In this document: positions 23,897 to 28,928 of the stretch, piece by piece
How the letters are laid out: every line of letters starts with the position of its first letter
How positions within the stretch are numbered: position 1 is the stretch's first letter
Origin: SIG636 sp045592105
GTDB taxonomy: Bacteria > Bacillota > Clostridia > Oscillospirales > CAG-382
Assembly: GCA_045592105.1 (NCBI GenBank)
Contig: JAZNUB010000032.1
Span: 1 to 28,928 of the forward strand
Length of the DNA stretch: 28,928 bases
Direction of reading: 5' to 3'
Notes under the pieces: model-generated
Told to the model about the DNA's origin: nothing
Database searches by the model: none
The model's input: the letters and a program-made list of their open reading frames with translations, nothing else
Program-made: the position numbers and the translations under genes

Positions 23897-23948
23897 TTGA
23901 CAAAGCGAAACAAATGTTGTATTATTGTATTAGAACAGTAATACAATA
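23897..23948 (+). promoter_or_regulatory. Promoter and palindromic operator of the ABC exporter
   Basis: TTGACA (23897-23902), 17 bases, TATTAT (23920-23925). Overlapping the -10 is a perfect inverted repeat, TATTGTATTA (23923-23932) and TAATACAATA (23939-23948) around GAACAG. Its position over the -10 and start site implies repression. The half site TGTATTA/TAATACA is like those of YtrA-type GntR repressors, which commonly control ABC exporters of this kind. No GntR gene is in the window. Confidence 0.75.
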
Positions 23949-23998
23949 TACCGACGTGCTGCTTATCAAAACTTTTAACTAAGGAAAGGTTTGAAACT

Positions 23999-24922
23999 AT
24001 GGAATACGTTCTTCAAACATTTGGGCTATCAAAAAAATACAAAAAGCATTTTGCCGTAAACGGTGCGCAGATGAACATCTGCAAGGGTGATATTTACGGC
24101 TTCGTTGGCGAAAATGGGTCGGGTAAAACAACCATTATCCGCCTTATTTCGGGGCTTATATCCCCTTATTCGGGCAGCTTTGAGCTGTTTGGCGTTTCAA
24201 ACACCTCCAAGGATATAAACAAAGCACGCAGAGGGCTGGGCGCAATTGTTGAAACGCCTTCCGTTTACAGAAATATGTCTGCTTATGACAACCTTAAAAT
24301 GCAATGCTTGCTATTGGGCATTAACGACGAAAGCAGAATACTTGCCACACTTAAAGAGGTTGGGCTTGAAGAGCTGTATAACGATAAAAAGAAGGTAAAC
24401 AACTTCTCTCTCGGTATGCGCCAACGCCTTGGCATTGCAATGGCTTTGTTAGGAGAGCCGCAATTTCTTATCCTTGACGAACCGATGAACGGGCTTGACC
24501 CCGCAGGCATCGTTGAAATCAGAGAGCTTATCTTAAAGCTTAACCGCGAAAAAGGCATAACCTTCCTTATTTCGTCACACATATTAACGGAGCTTGCCTT
24601 GGTTGCAACAAAATACGGTATTATCTCAAAGGGCCGCATTGTCAAAGAGATAACGGCATCACAGCTACACGAGGAATGCAGTAAAAACACAATTATCAAA
24701 ACGGAGGACGTGGACGCACTTAAAGCGTTAGTTTCCGATGTTTTGCCTAACGATGCTGTAACGTATATGCCAAACGGCATAAAGATTGCAGGAGATATCG
24801 ACCTTAACGATGTGCTTGGAAGAATCATTAACGCAGGCATCAAAATTCAAAGCGTTATTTGTACTGAATCCAGTATTGAGGACTATTATCTTTCCGTTGT
24901 AGGAGGTGCACGCAATGACTAA
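23999..24922 (+). CDS. ABC exporter ATP-binding protein
   Basis: 307-aa ATPase of the bacitracin/lantibiotic-resistance (BcrA-like) type. Walker A GENGSGKT is at 37-44, the signature NFSLGMRQRLG near 135-145, Walker B LILDEPMNGLDP with D160/E161, and SSHILTEL holds the switch His. A C-terminal extension of about 90 residues follows the core domain, usual for this group. AAGGAAAGG precedes ATG. It is followed with an 8-base overlap by the permease gene, and the pair should form a 2+2 exporter. Likely roles are export of or resistance to a peptide or envelope-active compound; the substrate is unknown. Confidence 0.93.
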   Translation: MEYVLQTFGLSKKYKKHFAVNGAQMNICKGDIYGFVGENGSGKTTIIRLISGLISPYSGSFELFGVSNTSKDINKARRGLGAIVETPSVYRNMSAYDNLKMQCLLLGINDESRILATLKEVGLEELYNDKKKVNNFSLGMRQRLGIAMALLGEPQFLILDEPMNGLDPAGIVEIRELILKLNREKGITFLISSHILTELALVATKYGIISKGRIVKEITASQLHEECSKNTIIKTEDVDALKALVSDVLPNDAVTYMPNGIKIAGDIDLNDVLGRIINAGIKIQSVICTESSIEDYYLSVVGGARND

Positions 24923-25742
24923 TCTTATAAAGGTTGATTTAAAGCGAGTGCTTAAAGACAAGCTGATTATCGTAATTCTTATACTTGGTGCGGTTTTTGC
25001 ACTTATAACTCCTCTGCTTTATCGTCTGTTGTTTAGTGCTGTGGACGACCCTTCGATAGAAGTAATTGCGGGGGATCTTACCTCTGCTAAGAACCATTTC
25101 TTCACCGCCTTTTCTTTAAGCAGCGACTTTGGTTTGATTGTTCCCGTGCTTCTTGCAATCATCCTTTGCAAGGATTTTAGCTTTGGCACGGTACGCAACA
25201 AGATTATATGCGGTAATTCACGCCGTTCTATATTCCTGTCTATGTACACGGTATGCGCCGCTGTGCTTTGGGTTGTTGTACTAATGCACGCTTTGCTTAT
25301 GCTTGCAATAAGCTTGTGCTTCTTCAAATTCCAGCAAGCTCCGTTCACTATGTCGGATTTTTGGTATATTATTGAATCCTTAGCGTTTGAATTTTTAGCG
25401 TATATGTTTGTTTCGGCTTTAATTTGCTGGCTTTGCGCTTCAATGAAAAACGTTGGGCTTGTAATCGTGCTGTATATCGCAGGAACAATGGGTATCAGCA
25501 TAATCACTTCCATTTTAGATGTTGCTACCCAACTGCTTAACGAGTTTGGCGGCAACAAAGCACTAATTGAGATACTAACGTTTATACAAAAAATAAACGT
25601 GTTCAACTATCCCGCTGTGATTGCATCAAGCACCTCGTACAGCTTAAAGGATGCGCTATACTTTATCATTCCGCCCGTAGTTATGGGTGCAGGGCTTATA
25701 GGCTTAGGGATTAGAAGCTTTAATAAAAAAGACATTAAATAA
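24915..25742 (+). CDS. ABC exporter permease, ABC-2 type
   Basis: 275 aa with about six membrane helices and a large extracellular loop after the first helix (about 35-70, DPSIEVIAGDLTSAKNHF), the usual layout for the partner of BcrA-like ATPases. LCKDFSFGTVRNKIICGNSRR near 84-104 is the conserved cytosolic coupling region of this group. ATG at 24915 is chosen because GGAGGT lies 7 bases before it; a GTG nine bases earlier overlaps the ribosome site. A terminator follows at once, so the operon has two genes only. Confidence 0.9.
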   Translation: MTNLIKVDLKRVLKDKLIIVILILGAVFALITPLLYRLLFSAVDDPSIEVIAGDLTSAKNHFFTAFSLSSDFGLIVPVLLAIILCKDFSFGTVRNKIICGNSRRSIFLSMYTVCAAVLWVVVLMHALLMLAISLCFFKFQQAPFTMSDFWYIIESLAFEFLAYMFVSALICWLCASMKNVGLVIVLYIAGTMGISIITSILDVATQLLNEFGGNKALIEILTFIQKINVFNYPAVIASSTSYSLKDALYFIIPPVVMGAGLIGLGIRSFNKKDIK

Positions 25743-25750
25743 TCAAAAGT

Positions 25751-25785
25751 AAGCTCCAACAGCACAAAAGCCGTTGGAGCTTTTC
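25751..25785. terminator. Bidirectional terminator after the ABC exporter
   Basis: AAGCTCCAAC and GTTGGAGCTT form a 10-bp stem with a 12-base loop, followed by TTC on the plus strand (TTTT counting the stem end) and by TTACTTTTGATT on the minus strand. It also ends the convergent zinc-ribbon gene. Confidence 0.75.
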
Positions 25786-25792
25786 ATTCATT

Positions 25793-26107
25793 TCAAACGC
25801 GCTTTGCGCCGCAACCGGCACAAAACCTATCACCATCGTTAAACTGCTTTCCGCATTGCACGCAAAATGCACCTTCCCCGCTGCTTATATCAACAGGCTG
25901 CGGATTAGCAGCATCCGGTGCGGCGTTTATTGCATAACTCTCGTTGTGCCTTAGAGGCTTTTTGCATTTTGGGCAGTACACAAAGCCATCGGCATACCAA
26001 GGGCGAAAATCAAGCTTGTCGTCCATATATTGAACAAGGGTGTGGCATTGATCGCAGGTTTGCTGATATGTAAGCCCGCTATGCCATTGAGCGCGTTTAA
26101 ATCCCAT
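25793..26107 (-). CDS. Double zinc-ribbon protein
   Basis: 104 aa with two metal sites: TCDQC (Cys18, Cys21) with YCPKC (Cys45, Cys48), then a C-terminal FCVQCGKQF (Cys82, Cys85) with RFCAGCG (Cys96, Cys99), the latter being a typical short zinc-ribbon. The two are joined by an Ala/Pro/Asn-rich linker (about 55-78). No membrane helix. Zinc ribbons of this kind in Clostridia are common and mostly uncharacterised. ATG at 26107 is chosen because AAGGGAAG precedes it; an in-frame start at 26197 lies upstream of the promoter and is rejected. Confidence 0.8.
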   Translation of the reverse strand: MGFKRAQWHSGLTYQQTCDQCHTLVQYMDDKLDFRPWYADGFVYCPKCKKPLRHNESYAINAAPDAANPQPVDISSGEGAFCVQCGKQFNDGDRFCAGCGAKRV

Positions 26108-26141
26108 ATTTATCTTCCCTTCTGAAGTGTTTTTCAAATAC

Positions 26142-26169
26142 ATTATATCATAAAATACGTATTGTGCAA
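26142..26169 (-). promoter_or_regulatory. Promoter of the zinc-ribbon gene
   Basis: On the minus strand TTGCAC (26164-26169), 16 bases, TATAAT (26142-26147), 34 bases before ATG at 26107. Confidence 0.65.
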
Positions 26170-26205
26170 CGGTTTTATTAATTATTTCAAAATTCACCGC
26201 ATCTA

Positions 26206-26234
26206 TTGCAACCTTGAAGAAACTATGCTAAAAT
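26206..26234 (+). promoter_or_regulatory. Promoter of the PQ-loop-like gene and flippase unit
   Basis: TTGCAA (26206-26211), 17 bases, TAAAAT (26229-26234), 34 bases before ATG. Confidence 0.6.
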
Positions 26235-26268
26235 ACAGTAAACCACTTTTTTAGAGGAGATTTTAAAA

Positions 26269-26574
26269 ATGGACGTTGTAATTTTCGAGGGTATAATGCT
26301 GTTTTGCTTTGGGCTTTCTTGGCCGATATCTGTATATAAAAGCATAACCTCTAAATCCACAAAGGGCAAAAGCGTGTTTTTCCTTTTTGCAATTTTGGTT
26401 GGATACATATCAGGTATAACAGGCAAAATAGTTGGGCACGTTACAGGTAAAGCCGATATTAACATCGTTCTTGCTTTATACATAATCAACTTCTTGGTAG
26501 TAAGCACCGACGTTGTGCTGTACTTCATTAACCGCAAAAGAGAAAAGAAGGAAGAACAAAACAAGACAAAGTGA
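26269..26574 (+). CDS. Small three-helix membrane protein, PQ-loop/SemiSWEET-like
   Basis: 101 aa with three hydrophobic helices (about 4-20, 35-56, 66-89) and a very charged tail (NRKREKKEEQNKTK). After helix 1 it reads SWPISVYKSITSKSTKGKSVFF, which follows the PQ-loop pattern: a Pro-led turn, then K-S/T-x-x-x-G-x-S. Bacterial SemiSWEETs have one such three-helix unit and work as dimers that carry sugars; here Ile replaces the Gln of PQ. The match is by eye and could also fit an unrelated small membrane protein. AGAGGAG precedes ATG. The flippase gene begins 38 bases after its stop without a terminator. Confidence 0.72.
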   Translation: MDVVIFEGIMLFCFGLSWPISVYKSITSKSTKGKSVFFLFAILVGYISGITGKIVGHVTGKADINIVLALYIINFLVVSTDVVLYFINRKREKKEEQNKTK

Positions 26575-26612
26575 CAAAATCACAAGGATAATCGGAGAAA
26601 AGCGGTATTAAG

Positions 26613-27824
26613 ATGTTAAACAAAAAATCAACAAAGGTAGCAGGCGACCTTATATATACGGTTATGGCGACCGTGGTGATGAACGTTGTGCTGCAGTTAA
26701 TCGTGTATCCTCTTATAACCAAGTATCACGGTGAAAGCATTACCGGTAATATCCTATATTTTATAGGGGTTATTTACGTAGTTCCTCAAGCCTTTGGCAC
26801 CGCCATAAGCAACGCCCGTTTGGTGCTTAGAAAAAATACGGACATAGATAATTCCGACATCACGGGAATCATAGGTATATCCTCTGCCCTCTCCGCCGTT
26901 ATATGCGGTATAATAGGCTTTATCGATAACAAGAACCCTGTATTTGCCGTTGCATTCGGCTTGTTTTCCGTTATATACTTGCTGCGCGCTTATGCACAGG
27001 TAGATTTCAGACTAAGCCTTAAATTTAAGGAGTATTTTATTTACTACTGCATAATAAGCGTAGGCTACGTTATAGGCTTGGGGCTTTACTTCCTTACGGA
27101 TATTTGGCTATTAATCTTCATAACCGGTGAGGTTATGGCGCTTACCTACACCTTCTTTAAGGGAAACATATTCAAAAAAACAGAGAAGCATAATTTAAAG
27201 AGAACACTTTATAAAACCTTTACTATGCTTGCCTTCTCTACACTTATAAGGGATTTGGTTTTGCAGTTCGATAAGGTTATCCTTAAAGCATCCGTAGGAA
27301 AAGCGGCAGTTACCCAATACCATATAGTATCCCTTATCGCTAAAACAATGCAAATGCTGATACAGCCCATCAACACCCTTATTCTGTCCTATTTGACGGT
27401 AAAGGGCACAGCTCTTTCCAAAAAGAATCTGTTCAGGTTTTCCATAGCGGCTTTGGGCTTTGGTGTGATATTCTACGGGATTTCTATAATAGGCACACCC
27501 ATTTATTTAAAGCTGTTCTATCCGGATATGTACTCCGCCGTTATCGGTTACAACTTTATAGTTAATTTAGGGATTATTTTAGGCTTTATTGCCTCTTTGT
27601 TTATGGCTCTTATCCTTTCTCAGGGCAAAACCGCCTTGCATACGACTATTGAAATTTCCTTTGGTGCAGTATATGCGGTTGCTGCTTATTTCTTCATAAA
27701 CAGCAACGGTATTTTGGGGCTTGCTTACGTAACCATAGCAGTCAATGCCGTTAAGCTTATATTCTCCATAGGCTGTCTTTTTGCACAGTATAAAAAGCAA
27801 TCTGCGGTACAGGAGGGGCAATAG
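26613..27824 (+). CDS. Polysaccharide flippase-like membrane protein (MOP/Wzx-like)
   Basis: 403 aa with about 12 hydrophobic helices, weakly conserved as is usual for the oligosaccharide-flippase branch of the MOP superfamily. Typical features are the N-terminal DLIYTVMATVVMNVVLQLIVYPLI helix leading to a GNILYFIG segment, and the mid-protein FSTLIRDLVLQFDKVILKASVGKAAVTQYHIV stretch, in which an R..D..DK motif and a dimer-like Q/Y turn match the second half-barrel. It is somewhat shorter than common Wzx proteins (about 420-480 aa). No glycosyltransferase genes adjoin it, so the cargo is unknown. Its stop touches the ATG of the LysR gene with no gap. Confidence 0.82.
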   Translation: MLNKKSTKVAGDLIYTVMATVVMNVVLQLIVYPLITKYHGESITGNILYFIGVIYVVPQAFGTAISNARLVLRKNTDIDNSDITGIIGISSALSAVICGIIGFIDNKNPVFAVAFGLFSVIYLLRAYAQVDFRLSLKFKEYFIYYCIISVGYVIGLGLYFLTDIWLLIFITGEVMALTYTFFKGNIFKKTEKHNLKRTLYKTFTMLAFSTLIRDLVLQFDKVILKASVGKAAVTQYHIVSLIAKTMQMLIQPINTLILSYLTVKGTALSKKNLFRFSIAALGFGVIFYGISIIGTPIYLKLFYPDMYSAVIGYNFIVNLGIILGFIASLFMALILSQGKTALHTTIEISFGAVYAVAAYFFINSNGILGLAYVTIAVNAVKLIFSIGCLFAQYKKQSAVQEGQ

Positions 27825-28718
27825 ATGAATTCACGTCAGCTACAATACGCAATACAGTTAGCGGAAGTGTGCAGTTTTTCTCAATTAGCGGACAAGCTTT
27901 CAATAACCCAGCCGGCATTAAGCAAGCAAATAAAGCTGCTGGAGGGCGAATTGGGAATTAAGCTTTTTAACCGTGATACTACGCCACTTCAACCTACACC
28001 CGCAGGTGAGTATTTTATACGAAAGGCAAAGGAGCTGCTTTACAGCGAAAACCAATTGATTGCTTCCATGGAACAGTTTAAAAACGGTACGGCCGGCAGA
28101 ATGACCGTAGGCATTTCTCCTTCCAAATGCATCTATCTTATGCCAAGCGTCTTGAAAAAAGTGCAGGAGAAATACCCGAATATACAAATCATTTTGGAGG
28201 AAGCACGTAGTGATATTCTTCGCAAGGATGCCGCTGACGGAAAATTTGACTTTGCCATACTTAACCACCCTATAGATGACACACTTTTCGATATATATCC
28301 CATAAAACCCGATGGGCTTGTTTTGGCAGTGCCCAACTCCATGCTTGATAAGCTGTCGTTTGCGGAAAAGGACGGTGCTATCGACTTTAAAAGCTGTAGT
28401 AAATTACCCTTTATAACCGTAGGCGAGGGGCAAGAGTTGCGGACGATTTTTGACAAGCTGTGCACGGGCGCGGGCTTTTACCCCACAATCGCCGTAGAAA
28501 TAAAGGGCGGAATAGTTACGGCAAGAGCCTTGATGCTTGAGGGCTTAGGCGCCACGATTTTACCCTTGCAGTTTGCGGAAAAGGCATGCGCAGGTAAGGC
28601 GGTTACGTTGTTTAATCTTAAAGAAAAAATAACCACTCGCCAACCGGCAGTAGTTATAAAAAAAGGACAATACGTTTCGGAATGTGCAAAATTCGCCGTG
28701 GAAATTCTGACAAAATAA
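27825..28718 (+). CDS. LysR family transcriptional regulator
   Basis: 297 aa, the usual size. The N-terminal winged helix-turn-helix is clear: LQYAIQLAEVCSFSQLADKL, then ITQPALSKQIKLLEGELGIKLFNR (about 6-50), followed by a helical linker and a ligand-binding domain (about 90-290; MTVGISPSKCIYLMPSVLKK, FDFAILNHP, LPFITVGEGQ, ARALMLEGLGATILP). GGAGGGG precedes ATG. It follows the flippase gene directly and on the same strand, unlike the common divergent layout of LysR genes, so it may be co-expressed with the flippase. No LysR box is recognisable in the window. Confidence 0.94.
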   Translation: MNSRQLQYAIQLAEVCSFSQLADKLSITQPALSKQIKLLEGELGIKLFNRDTTPLQPTPAGEYFIRKAKELLYSENQLIASMEQFKNGTAGRMTVGISPSKCIYLMPSVLKKVQEKYPNIQIILEEARSDILRKDAADGKFDFAILNHPIDDTLFDIYPIKPDGLVLAVPNSMLDKLSFAEKDGAIDFKSCSKLPFITVGEGQELRTIFDKLCTGAGFYPTIAVEIKGGIVTARALMLEGLGATILPLQFAEKACAGKAVTLFNLKEKITTRQPAVVIKKGQYVSECAKFAVEILTK

Positions 28719-28788
28719 AGCAAATGTAAAACGCTCTATCATTAAGTGAAGAAAAGTCCGAATCGCTTTTACTATTACCTATAACAAA

Positions 28789-28928
28789 GGGGCTGTCTCA
28801 AATTGAAATTTTGAGATGAAACCATATACAAAAGTAACAAAAAAATCAAGGGCAGTTAAATAACGCCCTTGATTTTTTGTTAAGGTTGCACATAGCGTTC
28901 ACAATTTGTTAATGCTATGAGACAGCCC
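28789..28928. mobile_element. MITE-like element or IS remnant with inverted ends
   Basis: Ends GGGCTGTCTCA (28790-28800, preceded by one more G) and TGAGACAGCCC (28918-28928) are exact 11-base inverted repeats, 139 bases apart. GGGCTGTCTCA-type ends are common on IS elements of Firmicutes. The interior has no ORF. It holds a nested inverted repeat next to the left end (TCTCAAA / TTTTGAGA, 28795-28815) and a perfect 14-bp hairpin (28840-28853 with 28865-28878). Size, ends and lack of a transposase point to a MITE; the window ends at the last repeat base, so a target duplication cannot be tested. Confidence 0.7.
28840..28878. terminator. Hairpin inside the MITE-like element
   Basis: AAAAAATCAAGGGC and GCCCTTGATTTTTT pair perfectly (14 bp) around an 11-base loop, with A- and T-runs at the two outer edges. 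It is shaped like a bidirectional intrinsic terminator and would stop read-through from the LysR gene 122 bases upstream. Confidence 0.7.

Noticed and set aside
23999..25742. The ABC exporter considered as a lantibiotic immunity system with a nearby biosynthetic cluster
   Set aside because: No LanB/LanM/LanC, precursor peptide or two-component genes are found in the window; only the exporter pair is present.
26108..26197. Longer N-terminus for the double zinc-ribbon protein (start at 26197)
   Set aside because: It would lie upstream of a good promoter (26142-26169) and lacks a ribosome site, while ATG at 26107 has one.

Overview
The window looks like chromosomal DNA from a low-to-mid GC, Gram-positive member of the Clostridia (Bacillota). 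Evidence: strong GGAGG-type ribosome sites, many lipoboxes ending in Cys, TTGACA/TATAAT promoters, intrinsic terminators with T-tails, a sugar ABC system without its own ATPase, and an nnr-lipoprotein-alr gene order like that of other Firmicutes. Species cannot be named from the sequence; a gut or rumen anaerobe is an inference from the plant-glycan system and the Fe-S/redox genes.

Layout. Bases 1-186 hold the promoter and ribosome site of a gene that starts beyond the left edge, plus two hairpins. Bases 187-6337 (minus) form a carbohydrate operon: a large sugar-binding lipoprotein, two permeases and a GH43 lipoprotein, all from one promoter near 6497. A tRNA-Pro(GGG) unit with its own promoter and tandem terminators follows (6610-6851). 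Bases 6882-11500 (minus) carry an AMP-forming acyl-CoA synthetase, an SGNH-hydrolase lipoprotein that probably starts at a rare ATT codon, and a NagZ-like GH3 enzyme. Bases 11623-15973 (plus) carry a Cys-rich unknown protein, a small membrane protein, bifunctional NAD(P)HX repair enzyme, a small lipoprotein and alanine racemase.

Bases 16256-20254 (minus) are the most unusual part: a tight operon of a PlsC-like acyltransferase, a GT8 glycosyltransferase, a single protein fusing GT8 to PlsC, and an isoprenylcysteine/phospholipid-type methyltransferase. Together they suggest an uncharacterised pathway that glycosylates, acylates and perhaps methylates a lipid or envelope carrier.

Bases 20465-28718 are a mosaic of small units: a lipoprotein pair, a GNAT acetyltransferase, an Mrp/Nbp35 Fe-S carrier coupled to a C_GCAxxG_C_C redox protein, zinc-ribbon proteins, a two-gene ABC exporter behind a palindromic operator whose regulator is not nearby, a PQ-loop-like small membrane protein, and a flippase-LysR pair. 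The last 139 bases are a short inverted-repeat element (GGGCTGTCTCA ... TGAGACAGCCC), probably a MITE or an IS remnant.
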